Source of the DNA: Pratylenchus scribneri
Taxonomy: Eukaryota; Nematoda; Chromadorea; Rhabditida; Pratylenchidae
DNA: 64,000 nucleotides
NCBI GenBank assembly: GCA_030063045.1
Contig: JAQSEB010000159.1
Span: forward strand, 930,001-994,000
Reading direction: 5' to 3'
Below are positions 30,641 through 40,669 of the stretch, one piece after another. The translations under genes were made by a program, and so were the position numbers. Numbering within the stretch: position 1 is the first letter of the stretch; every line of letters starts with the position of its first letter. Under the pieces are notes generated by a model that saw nothing but the letters and a program-made list of their open reading frames with translations, made no database searches and had not been told where the DNA came from.

Positions 30641-30861
30641 CATTTCATTTTAGATTTGCAAACAGTCTGAATATTAAATAATTAATCATTATTAAAATTG
30701 AACAATTAAAAAATTAAAATGGATTCATTTGTGAGACGCCAAGAAATTCAAAATATTTTGGGAAAATTTTATGAATTCTTAAAAATAATTTTAAGCATTT
30801 CATTTTAGATTTGCAGATAGTATGTATATTAAATACTTAATCAATAGTAAAATTGAGCAAT

Positions 30862-32760
30862 TGGAAGCATTTTGCCAGGGTTGTATTAAAAGAAAGTGGT
30901 ATCTATCTACTATTTGGGCAAAAATTCATGGAAATTTACATTGAATTTTTTGAATATTAAGATTTCAATCCGGCTAATGAATAAGTACACACCCATATGT
31001 ATTGTATTTTGCATATGTTTGTTAACAGATCTAGTAATTAACTTCTAAATAATTTTAGGACAAAGATTTGAGTATTAAACTTATAAACTATTAATATAAA
31101 GGAATGTCCAATATTTCAATATTAAATCATATTAAATTTATATAAATTAATTAAAATTAATTATGATTGAAAAAGTATAATAATTAAAAATAATTAATTT
31201 CATTGACTGGAAGTGGAATATAAATTCAATTCAAATTTAAATTGTGTTTTTTCAGTTTATGTTTTCTCATAATTTTGAGATACGAAAATTATTTGCCGCA
31301 AATTATAAAGTATATGACCGTTCGCCAGTATGCGTTCGCTTAAGCCTTTATATCCGCTTTGCATTGGATTTGATGGAAATATTAAGAAGTTATAAATAAA
31401 AATCCGGTAAATTTTCGTAATTCTTGAAACTTTGGCAATTAAATTTATAACAAAATTTTGAGATTTTAAAATACTTACTCTACTGAAATAGCATAATAAT
31501 TGACATGAGTTTTTTAAATAATTTAGGTAATATTTGAATTTGCAAATATTTTCCCATAATCTTTATAAAATTACAAATTCTTAAAAAATATATACCCTTT
31601 TTCACTAACCTAAGCTTAATATTCTAACATTGCTCTGCCCTAAAATTACGAATATCAAATTAAAAAGTTGAAACTAATAATTACTTATTTGATTTATTTA
31701 TACTAAAATATTTAATAATCCATTCTCTGCAATTTAAATAAATTTATTTTTTTTTATTTTTTGAAATGTTATATGCTAAATGTATGCCTTTTTCCTTTTT
31801 GAAAAATTATCTAAAAAATAATTACTATTACAAGACATGTATTCATTATTTTCTTTTATTCATTATCAAGATAGGAAAAAATTGAAGATGTAGGAAGTAT
31901 ACTTGGTAGAATGCCATTTATGGTAAGGCAAATTAAAATTAATATAAAAGTGATAGCAAAAAATAATGAACAATTTTCATAAAATATTTGGTTTGATAGA
32001 ACAACAAAGTTTTGGAAAAAAAGAAATGGCTCCAATTTTCAAAATTATTTGAGTTATTTACATTCGAAACAGGATTGATATTGATGATAGTGTTATTGAT
32101 ATTGGAGATTGGTGTGATCTAAAAGTTGTATTTATTGTTGTTTAATCATAATAAAAAAAGCTGAAGATTAATAATAAAATCATTTGAGTAACATTGAAAT
32201 TTATTTTGGTTAAATTTTTAGAAAGAAAGGCTACAGGATCATGCATTTGCCTTCCGCAAAATAGCTCTCCAAACTCCAATCACGCATTTTTTCAAATTCA
32301 TTCTAGTATGGTAGGAAAAGAATCATTGTCAAATGCCAATGAAAATTTTTCTAAATAATATTGACATATTACTAGCTAGTTCAATTTATTTTAAAAAATT
32401 ATTAATTTAATTCTTTTGAAATTGACTCCTATTTCCAAAACTTTGCTGACTGAAAGATATTTAATTTTTCTTATTTGAACCATTTTAATTATTCATATAT
32501 CTTACATTTAATTAAATATTTTTCATTAAAACTTCTTACGAACAAAAATTTTTTCATAATTATATTACATAGAATATTAAAAAAGAAGTAATACAATGAA
32601 TGGATATTTTGTTTAACATTCTATTAAGAATGAAAAGACGATATTTTTATCAATTATCTTAAGTTCTTATCCATCGATGATTTATGGCTGTACTAATAAA
32701 AATTGTTAGCCAATGGGAAAAAATGGTGGTTTAATCGGTTCAAATATCGATATAATTAAA
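30862..32760. other. Gene-poor A+T-rich spacer after the satellite
   Basis: The sequence is A+T rich with no open frame of useful length, no recognisable domain and no clear splice-bounded exon on either strand. I see no satellite monomers beyond 30861 and no terminal inverted repeat. It may hold regulatory DNA or decayed repeats, but nothing can be supported. Confidence 0.6.
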
Positions 32761-32767
32761 AACCGAA

Positions 32768-33050
32768 GACCATTCCCGACTTTCTTTGTTTCATTCTCGA
32801 CCATTCCCGGCTTTATATTTATACTTCATTCTCGATCATTTCAGTTTTATTTCCAATGAATTAAATGCTTAAGGGAGCGCCCGGTCGCCGCTGCGCGGCT
32901 CCCGGCCGCTCCCGACTACCTCTCATTCTCGACTATTCCCAGCTTTTTCTTTCATTCTTGACTATTTCCGGCTCTTTACCTTCATTCTCGACTATTCCCC
33001 GCTTTTTACATTTCACTCTCGATCATTCCCGTCATTTTCCATTAATGTTC
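32768..33050. repeat. Minisatellite of ~30-bp CATTCTCGACTATTCCCGGC units
   Basis: Imperfect units of the type CATTCTCGAC-ATTCCCGGCTTT recur about eight times with 28-40 bp spacing, interrupted at 32866 by a GC-rich hairpin repeat. Unit-to-unit variation is high (CTCGACC, CTTGACT, CTCGATC), so the array looks old. A 62-codon open frame crossing it is not credible as a gene. Confidence 0.7.
32858..32914. repeat. GC-rich hairpin repeat, copy 1
   Basis: A block of about 57 bp begins with CCAATGAATTAAATG and continues into GGGAGCGCCCGGTCGCC, then GCTGCGCGGCTCCC and GGCCGCTCC. The two ends can pair (GGAGCG...CGCTCC), giving a strong hairpin in an otherwise A+T-rich region. A second, nearly identical copy lies 393 bp downstream. 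Confidence 0.8.
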
Positions 33051-33250
33051 TAAAATTCTCATACAATTCTGGGTATTTACTACTTTATTCTCATCAAATC
33101 CCTGAATTTTTCCCCTCATTTTCAATAAATTCTATCATTTCCCCATAATTCTCAATACTCATTCCATGATTTACCCCTCTTTCCCATTAAAATACTAAAT
33201 AATTACTGATTCCCGGTTTTTCCTTTAAAATTATTATCGATATTCCAATG

Positions 33251-33304
33251 TATTAAATGTTTAAGGGAGCGCCCGGTCGCCGCTGCGCGGCTCCCGGCCG
33301 CTCC
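33251..33304. repeat. GC-rich hairpin repeat, copy 2
   Basis: This repeats the 32858-32914 block almost base for base: CCAATGTATTAAATG, then GGGAGCGCCCGGTCGCC and the GCTGCGCGGCTCCC core. Both copies carry the same A+T-rich 5' leader as well as the GC hairpin, so the mobile or duplicated unit is larger than the hairpin. Its GCTGCGCGG core resembles the CGCTGCGCGGCC motif inside the TIR elements at 34989 and 61044. Confidence 0.8.
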
Positions 33305-33692
33305 AAGTTTATTTTATATAATTAACATATTAATAATTGATATTTTTTGCTTATTTTAATTATTTTTCTTTAATCAATATTCTTTAAGCCGATTTTTATA
33401 TTTTTTATTTATTTTTATTTATTTCACAAAGCCATTTGTTTTATTTTCTTTATTCATATTGTCTATAAACTATTTTTCTTTAATTCTTCATTGCATCATT
33501 TAATTTTTGGACAAAAAATCTAAAAAAATATAAATAAACAAAACGCCAAAGTAAAAATATTCAAATGTCTCTTTGTCCCGGACATCTCCATTTAATATAT
33601 TTAGATTCTGCTGAACACTAAAAAATTCACATTGCTGCTTTTCTTAAGTTAAAATTAAAACTTAAAATATATATCAAATAAAATTTGTTGGC

Positions 33693-34485
33693 ATGTCCAA
33701 ATTGGCACAGTGCCGAAATGAACGAGTATCTAAAAATGGCCAATCTATGGCTGTAAGATTGTTTCTCAATACAGATGAATTATATTTATTATCAGTTACA
33801 TCACCAAAATAAACGTCGACTCGTTGACATATTTCCAAATGTTGGCCTCAACAGCAGGAGAATGAAGGATTGGCCACCACGATAATACATGAAGAAATTG
33901 CTGCCACTCATCATCATGGACAACCTTTGGAGGAGGCTAGTACTAATAAGGCACGGTTATAGTATATTATATATTTAAATTCTCGAATAAATATAATTTA
34001 TTCCAAAATTCTCAATAAATGAAAAACGAATACAATTAATGACCCAGAGTTCGCATCAGCAATGTTTTAGCATAAAACATTGAATTACTTTTAATGAGCA
34101 TTTTTATATCAGATTAATTCCTTGTGCCCGGGCAAATGGCAATAAACTCGACAATATTATTTTCTTGTTTAATGATGGGAATTCCATTGTCTATGCTATT
34201 ATAATCTAATTTTTTTACCAAAAATTATAAATATTTCTATTAAAATTTATAAGAATTAAAATTTATATCATTCTTAAACAATTAATGAAATATTTATTTA
34301 TCCAGCTAATTTGCCAATTGCCTGGCTGTGGTTATCGACGAAATGCGAAATACAAATCCGATATGCAAAGACATTGGCGAACGCACACCGGCGAACGGCC
34401 ATATTATTGTTCAATTTGTGGCCAATCATTTGCTCGTCTTGACAATATGAAGAAGCATGAATTGACACAACACAGTATACTTTAA
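33693..34485 (+). CDS. Small two-finger C2H2 zinc-finger protein
   Basis: The model has three exons, 33693-33752, 33855-33950 and 34306-34485, all in phase 0, encoding 111 aa. Two C2H2 fingers sit at the C-terminus: C55/C60/H75/H79 with unusually long spacing, the classic TGERP linker (80-84), then C87/C90/H103/H108. This predicts DNA (or RNA) binding in the nucleus. The first 52 residues are low in hydrophobics, with HHH and acidic stretches. Intron 1 has a good GTAAGA donor and a CAGCAG acceptor (possible NAGNAG choice). Intron 2 needs a GC donor (AAG|GCACGG). The finger exon is secure. The upstream exons are inferred from phase and codon quality, and further 5' exons cannot be excluded. 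Confidence 0.6.
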
Positions 34486-34912
34486 TTCGTATTCTCACTT
34501 TATTTAATGAAATTATTCCTTTTATAATTTTGGCTTATTCCATTAAAATTTCTTTTATTATTTTATTGGCGAAAAAATTTCATATCCAACAATTTTTCTT
34601 TTTCTTTGAAATCATATACTTATCTTGAACAAATCAGACTAACTAAAAATGGGGCTTAGCTTTAAACTTACCATAAAACATAATTATGGCCAAGTTATAT
34701 GGCTTAGAAAGTAATTTTCCAAAAAAATTTTTCGCCATTTGCAATAATTTTTTGCCGAATTTATATAATTTCCGCTTATTAATATTTTACATGTTCTTTC
34801 AATTTTATCGAATCATTTTTTATAAAATTCATATCAAAACAATTAAATGTATTCTTCATCTAATTTTAAAAAATTGTTAAATGTCATGTTTTTTCAATGG
34901 TATTATTTTATC

Positions 34913-34986
34913 TTAAATAAATGTAATTTGATTGAACATTATCAAAGGGAGTCTATTAATTTGTAGAAAAAAAATAATTAATTTAC
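34913..34986 (+). repeat. Dispersed ~75-bp repeat, copy 1
   Basis: The block AATAAATGTAATTTGATTG, ACATTATCAAAGGGAGTC, TATTAATTTGTAGAAAA and AATTAATTTACC recurs at 40270-40352 with a 6-bp indel and a few substitutions. Both copies lie downstream of a gene end (zinc finger here, SPRY at the other site), so it may be a transposon end or a shared 3' region. Confidence 0.7.
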
Positions 34987-34988
34987 CC

Positions 34989-35306
34989 CAAAGGTCGCAG
35001 ATTTTTTTCAGAAAAAAGTACATTAGCCCTGAAAAAAAAAGATTTTGGTATCAAAAAAAAAAGATTTTCATTTTAAGAGCTAATATAAATTGATTAAAAT
35101 TTTTTAAACATGTGTTTTGAGAAGAAATTTTTACAATTTTTCGCGCCGCAGGCGAAAAATTTAAACCAAAATTAGCCGCACAGCGAAAATTTAAGTCAAA
35201 AATGGCCGCGCAGCGAAAAATGTTGAACAATTTTTCAGAATTTCGAAAAAAAGTACAGCAAAGTCAAAAAAATGTACAAATCTTTTAAAAAGTACTGCGA
35301 CCTTTG
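34989..35306. mobile_element. TIR element (318 bp) with CGCAGCG-rich core
   Basis: The ends are a perfect 12-bp inverted repeat, CAAAGGTCGCAG at 34989-35000 and CTGCGACCTTTG at 35295-35306. The interior repeats GCCGCGCAGCGAAAAAT-like blocks (35141-35222), also found reverse-complemented inside the hAT-type element at 61044. No target-site duplication could be matched at its flanks. No transposase frame is present, so it is a non-autonomous element of uncertain superfamily. Confidence 0.65.
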
Positions 35307-35617
35307 ATGTTCTGAAAAGCTAAACCATTGTTTAAACCCAAACCGGTTTTGGTTTACCAATGTTTGCCAAAGCCCTAATATCGGTTTGAAATTAAAATTT
35401 CATAGACTGAATCGACCATGCCGGGTCGACTCCTAATGAATTTGTTAAATATTGTTTGGAGAGTGATGGATGCTCAGGATAAGTATACAATTTATACGGA
35501 TTTTTATAAAAGAAAAGATCCGAGTATATTTTTTTCCAAAATTATTTGATTTTTGTTTTTAATTCGGTAAATTATTTTAAATAAAAATGTTAACAAAATG
35601 GAAATTATTTAAGGATA

Positions 35618-36742
35618 CTATTTATTTTGCAGAAAAGGATATTCTGTCTTATAAATAGTGAAAATGCAGACAAAAAACATTGAAATTGCAGAAAAGACTA
35701 TTTATTTTGCAGAAATAGTAATAAAATTATTATTGCGCATGAGACGCGCGGGATATAGCCGGATATAGGGGGATTAAGGTGGATTTAGGGGATTAAGCCG
35801 GATTAAGGCCTGGAATCGATGGGAAATGGCCCGGATGGCCAATGAAAGGTCTGGGAAGGTCCTGAGAATGCGTGGATATATCCGGATAAAGGGGATTAAG
35901 GTGGGTTTGGGGGATTAAGCCGGATTAAAGCCTGGAATCGATGGGAGCGAGCTCGGTTTGGGCTGTTTTGCTTCCGGCTTCGCGAGATTCCTATGCTCCG
36001 AACCCCTAACCCTAACCCTAGCCCATAACTAAGCTTAATCCGGCTTAATCCTCATATATCCACATTAATCCCCCTATATCCCGCGTGCTCCGAATTCCTA
36101 AACCCCTAACCCCTAGATCCCATGCCGCCCATAACCATAACCCTAATCCCTAGCCCCTAACTAAGCTTAATCCGGATTAATCCACCTTAATCCACGTATA
36201 TCCTCCTATATCCGGGGCTTATCCCGCGCTCTCTCCGGGCCTCTCTTACACTTCCCCGACATTCCCGTGGCATTTCGCATCCATTTCGGAGTTTAATCCT
36301 CCTATATCCTCCTTAATCCCTCTATATCCGGCTATATCCTCCTTAATCCACCTTAATCCCCCTATAACCCCCGCACTCTCAGGCACTTCCCCGACCTTCC
36401 AGTCGCCTTCCGGGCCATTTCCAGTCCATTTCGAGGCTTAATCCCACTATATCCGGCTATATCCTCCTTAATCCCCCTATATCCCCCGCACTCTCAGGCA
36501 CTTCCCCGACCTTCCAGTCGCCTTCCGGGCCATTTCCAGTCCATTTCGAGGCTTAATCCCACTATATCCGGCTATATCCTCCTTAATCCCCCTATATCCG
36601 GCTATATCCCGCGCGTCTCATGCGCAATAATAATTTTATTACTTTTTCTGCAAAATAAATAGTCTTTTCTGCAATTTCAATGTTTTTTTCTGCATTTTCA
36701 CTATTTATAAGACAGAATATCCTTTTCTGCAAAATAAATAGT
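35618..36742. mobile_element. Foldback element with 162-bp arms enclosing telomere-like repeats
   Basis: The left arm 35618-35779 and the right arm 36581-36742 are reverse complements apart from a 1-bp indel and a few substitutions. Each holds CTATTTATTTTGCAGAAAAG, GACAGAATATCC-like sequence and a TTATTGCGCATGAGACGCG segment. The interior is G+C-richer and built of GGATTAAG/GGATATAG units on the left and their complements CTTAATCC/CTATATCC on the right, so the whole 1.1 kb is one long imperfect palindrome. It contains CCCTAACCCTAACCCTAG at about 36004 and a 115-bp direct duplication (36371 and 36486). No coding frame is present. It could be a foldback transposon or a captured subtelomeric fragment. 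Confidence 0.7.
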
Positions 36743-37043
36743 CTTTTCTGCAATTTCAATAATTTTTTCTGCAAAATAAATATTATTCATTATTTAATCT
36801 ATTATATTCCAAAAATATAAATTTATATTTGTCTTTTTATTATATTAAAATATTAAATTTTATGTATTATAGGTATATAAATATGGAAACAGCTCACCAG
36901 AAAGAAAATGTTCCTATCGAATTTTTAAAGCAGGTTTCACTTTCTAATTTATTTAATTTAAAATTGGAAATTGTATAACTGTGTTTTAAGTTCCATTTGA
37001 GGATAAAATATTCTAGCATGATAATTCTAAAAACATAAAAATT

Positions 37044-37379
37044 TTCCGTGCCTCTAATTTGGTTCGTTTTTGCCACTAATTTCACAATTTTTTGTTCTCC
37101 TATGGAAAACTTTTTTAGGTTTAAGATTAGGTATGGGGTTTATTATACCACTCGAAAGCCCATGAAAAAAGCTACAATCTGGTTTTTAAATCATCAAAAT
37201 TGGCCATAATTCAACAAATTTATATGGCCAAGCCCCTACCCCTACATATCCCTAGCCCTTATTAGCCCCCCAGATCCCATGCCGCCCCTAACCTAACCCT
37301 AGTCCCTAAAATTTTCCATAGAGAAAAAAAATTTGTGAAATTAGAGGCAAAAACGAACCAAATTAGAGTGGCAAAAAAC
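37044..37379. mobile_element. Inverted-repeat element (MITE-like, ~336 bp)
   Basis: Arms of about 75 bp at 37044-37120 and 37306-37379 are reverse complements with some mismatches; both contain CCTCTAATTTGGTTCGTTTT (or its complement) and a CCTATGGAAAA-type inner end. The interior carries C-rich text (CCTAACCCTAGTCCCTA, CCCCTACCCCTAC) like that of the 35618 foldback element, suggesting related origins. No coding frame or clear target duplication was seen. Confidence 0.65.
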
Positions 37380-38030
37380 CTTTTGCGATTCTAAAACGGC
37401 TCTATACAATTTACTATATATAGAATTTTATTGGGAATAAAATTATTAAAAATGATATACTAAATGTAAAATGTGTAGGCCGATGTTGATTATTCAAAAT
37501 GGCTAAAAACGTATTAAAAATTTTTGGGAATTTTTTGGCCACAAAACAGTGCATATTCAATATTGAAATGTGTTTTTTGAAATCATTTTGTAACTAATTT
37601 TATGCCCTATTCTTATAAAATGTTAATATACAAATTACAAATTGATCTTGAGATTCTACCACCATCGATATTACCTAGATTATTTCGTCCCCAAATGTTG
37701 TAGGCCAAAAAAAATCAAATTAATTTTCATGAAAGAGATTTGAAATATTCAGAAAAATGTCCCCTTATTATCTACCGATGAAATGTTGGAAAAACGAAAA
37801 GAATGCTCTAACAATAATGGTTGGAAAATTACATGCTTAATTTTGTCATTGGCTTTGATTCTCTCTTCTTTGGTCAATTTGGAACTAATTTACTTTAATG
37901 GAAAGGTTTTTAATTTAAATTTTCAATCAATTTAGTCAAAAACTCTGCTATAAATTTTGCATTTTTTAATACAATACAAACCCATTCGGTAATTATGGAG
38001 TTTGTATCCCTTTTTTGTTGCGAAGGAAAA

Positions 38031-38252
38031 ATGCAAATCCAATGGCATATTCGTGATTCTCTCATCAAGACGCGTCGAATGAACTATATTTGTCTTCTAA
38101 AAATGATATAAACAAATATTCGCCAAAGTAAAGTGTCCCATTTATTTGAGAGGAACCCGAAAAAATTCTTGAATTTTTTTTCAACTATTTTATAGTTCAT
38201 TCGACGCTCCTTGATAAGAGAATTACGAATATGCCATTGGTTTTGCATATAA
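38031..38252. mobile_element. Inverted-repeat element (MITE-like, ~220 bp)
   Basis: The left arm 38031-38088 (ATGCAAATCCAATGGCATAT onward) and the right arm near 38192-38252 are reverse complements over about 58 bp with around six mismatches. Each arm contains the CpG-rich motif ATCAAGACGCGTCGAATGAA or a close variant. A related motif, ATCGATACGCGTCGATTGAT, lies just outside at about 38382. No coding frame is present. Confidence 0.7.
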
Positions 38253-38687
38253 CCTAAAAATAAAAAAGTTATGGCCATTTAAAATTCCCAAGAATGCATA
38301 GTTAACATGAGTGACTAAAATGGTCATAAGTTTATTATTCTTGAGTTTTATGCAAAATTAATAGCAGATTCGGTTTCTGCTCATCGATACGCGTCGATTG
38401 ATGCATAATTTGACTCAAAATAATAAAGTTCAATTTTTTCGAAACCGGTTTGTTAACCTTTACTGATTCAGGAAATTTAATTCATGAAAAAAAATGCAAA
38501 ATTCGGCTTCTCCATAGTCGAAAACCCAGAAAATCCATTTTTGGGCCGAAATAATAAAGGAAAAAATGGCACTGAAACATTACCCACCGAAAATTGTACA
38601 GCATTGTTGAAAAATAATTTGACAATTTTTAATTGGCAAAAAAATAAATTAAAAATTCAAACAGAATAAATAAATAATTAATTAAAG

Positions 38688-40180
38688 AATGTGCGAGAAG
38701 TCCATTCTTCGCAGCCATCAATCCCCAAATGTCCAAATATAGCGGATATGAAAATGGAACAATATGAATATGTAAAAAAATGCAAGGAAGATGGCCGCCA
38801 AAACTTTTGGAATCCAACCAACTTATTTTCTTCATTCCTCACAAATTCGGGTTTGACCATTCAGAGAAAGCCTGGAACTGGTATTTTATTTTATAACAAT
38901 AATAAATATATTATAATCATTTTAAAGGAAAGCCTTTTCTTCAAAAACTTGAAGCACATTGTCCATACCGAATCAAACAATGGCAGCAAAATAAATTGAA
39001 AAAATATTTTGAAATCAAAATTATCACAAATCGCATTGGGAATGTGCCCGTTGGAAATGTGCCAATTAGGGATGAAGGCATTTGGGTTCAACCAATTACA
39101 ATTGGACTCACCATCAAAGCATATGATGAAAACTATGCATACACATACACATCCACTGGGCAACTTTTTATTTGGAATATGCAAACTTTGATTGGGGAAG
39201 AACCGAATAATAGGACATTTGGTGCCGAGGGTGATATTGTTGGCTGCGGTTTAAGGCAAATTTCTGCTGGAGGAAATTATGAAATTTTCTTTACAAAGAA
39301 TGGACATCAAATTGGTCAGTTTATTAAGTAATAAAATGCTCTCTATTAGCATCAAATAACATTTAAATTATATAATTAATTATTAATTCATGCCAGTAAA
39401 AAAATTCTTTCAATTTTTATTTAATTTTTTCAATGTCTTTATAAATATTTGTGGAAGATAATTTTTTACCTACAAATATATTTTTTTCCCTACACTTTTA
39501 TTTTTTTTTACCTACCGCCAAAAATATATTTTAAATACCTACAAATATATTTTTTTTACCTACAATTTTATTTTTTTTACCGACCAACTGAATTTTTTTC
39601 AATCGGGCATTAAATTATGAGTGGTTTAAAATGAAACAAATTCGGTTTAAAAAAATATAATATAAATATAATTTATTATTTTTGGATTGGAAATATTATT
39701 AATGATGAAAATTGGGTAGTTTAGCTGGGAAAAGCTTGGAAATAAATGGGAAATTCTTGGATATTATAAATATTTAATCATCATAAATTGTTCTGCCATT
39801 GTCGATTGTAGGTAAAAAATATATTTATACGTAAAAAGATATTTTATCTAAATATTTTACTCGAAAAAAGGAATTAATTCCAAAAATAAAAATTGATGCA
39901 TGTAAAATTTATGATTTAATTTTGAAATATAAATTGAAAAAGAGTTCAATTCAATCAAATTTTATTTTTTTCTGACATATTCTGTCTTTTTCAGTTTTTT
40001 CCAAAAACTAACTTTTTTCTATATTTTTAAATTTTAGATTTGAAATTCACATTGAATTCTACGGACATTGGCGATGGCAAATTTTTTCCAATTATTACAT
40101 TCAAACAAAAAGAACGAGACAGTGAAATTGAGCTGGAGACCAACTTTGGAGAACAAGAACACATATACCGCACGGAATAA
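38688..40180 (+). CDS. SPRY-domain protein (5' end uncertain)
   Basis: Exons 38688-38880, 38928-39314 and 40038-40180 join in phase (phase 1 at both introns) for 240 residues plus stop. The middle exon shows SPRY strands: KKYFEIKI, an IGLTIK strand, YTYTSTGQLFIW, then FGAEGDIVGCGL and EIFFTKNGHQIG. The last exon gives FFPIITF and ELETNFG, the usual SPRY end. SPRY is a beta-sandwich protein-interaction module. Tylenchid nematodes have expanded SPRY families, some secreted as effectors, but no signal peptide is visible here. The N-terminus is unresolved: 38688 follows a TTAAAG acceptor, while a 61-codon frame at 38484 may be an earlier exon with no convincing donor. The 39315-40037 intron is long and T-rich. 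AATAAA overlaps the stop at 40176. Confidence 0.75.
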
Positions 40181-40269
40181 AATTCAAATACAACATTAAT
40201 AAAACTGATTAAACAAAGATGTGAAATTTGATTTGATGATAAACATAATCAAATACCCTTGTTAAATAA

Positions 40270-40352
40270 AGGAGGAATAAATGTAATTTGATTGAACATT
40301 GAAATTATCAAAGGGAGTCTATTGATTTGTAGAAAAAACGAATTAATTTACC
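40270..40352 (+). repeat. Dispersed ~80-bp repeat, copy 2
   Basis: This is the partner of 34913-34986: AATAAATGTAATTTGATTG, ACATTGAAATTATCAAAGGG, AGTCTATTGATTTGTAG and AATTAATTTACC. It has a 6-bp insertion relative to copy 1 and lies 90 bp after the SPRY stop codon. Confidence 0.7.
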
Positions 40353-40669
40353 GAAATTCTATCATGTCCAAAAATATTATTTGAGGCCATATAACTTCGA
40401 CATAAGACTTCTTTATAATTCCCTAATCCTTAGCCCCTAAACCTATCAGAGTTCTAATACCTAGTTATTGCCAAGTTTTATGGCCTCAAAAATATAATAT
40501 TTTTCGACAACAAAGAATTTCGGAAAATGAAATATTTTTTGGCAAAATTAATATTATCTCATTATCAAAAATATGATGCAAATTACAATTTCATTATTCC
40601 AATTTTTTAAATTAAAAAATTTTTTAAATTTGATTTCAAATTGGGAAAATATTTATTTTCTTCATTTGT

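Larger units (their letters stand above)
1..30861 (+). repeat. 154-bp satellite DNA array, about 200 tandem monomers
   Basis: Head-to-tail monomers, all in one orientation, fill the first 30.9 kb. Successive copies of GATTTGCAGACAGTCTG begin at 7, 161 and 315, giving a 154-bp period; the last copy begins at 30808. Allowing for about 16 monomers that are 10 bp longer and a few small indels, this is about 199 periods. Each monomer has an A+T-rich body, an 11-bp near-palindrome CAGACAGTCTG, one CpG (GAGACGCC, varying to GAGATGCC) and a TTTCATTTTAG tract. The array starts before the window, and its right edge is sharp: the last monomer breaks after ..AAAATTGAGCAATT at about 30861. No gene or mobile insertion interrupts it. 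I do not recognise the family by name. Confidence 0.98.

Noticed and set aside
1..30861. Possible CRISPR-like or spacer-containing array
   Set aside because: Whole 154-bp units repeat with no unique spacers, and the flanking genes are eukaryotic with introns; it is satellite DNA.
32865..33053. 62-codon frame over the GC-rich repeat
   Set aside because: It is made of minisatellite and hairpin repeat sequence, with Ser/Phe/Leu bias and no domain.
34686..34880. 64-codon frame after the zinc-finger gene
   Set aside because: Phe/Ile/Asn-rich translation typical of T-rich DNA; no splice or start context.
36001..36024. True chromosome end (telomere)
   Set aside because: Only three CCCTAA-like units inside a palindromic element, with genes on both sides; interstitial and probably element-derived.
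36592..36774. Minus-strand frame of 60 codons
   Set aside because: It lies inside the right arm of the foldback element and reflects TTTTGCAGAAAAG repeats.
38484..38669. Separate short gene or first SPRY exon
   Set aside because: Coding-like text, but no donor joins it in phase to 38688; kept only as a possibility in the SPRY entry.
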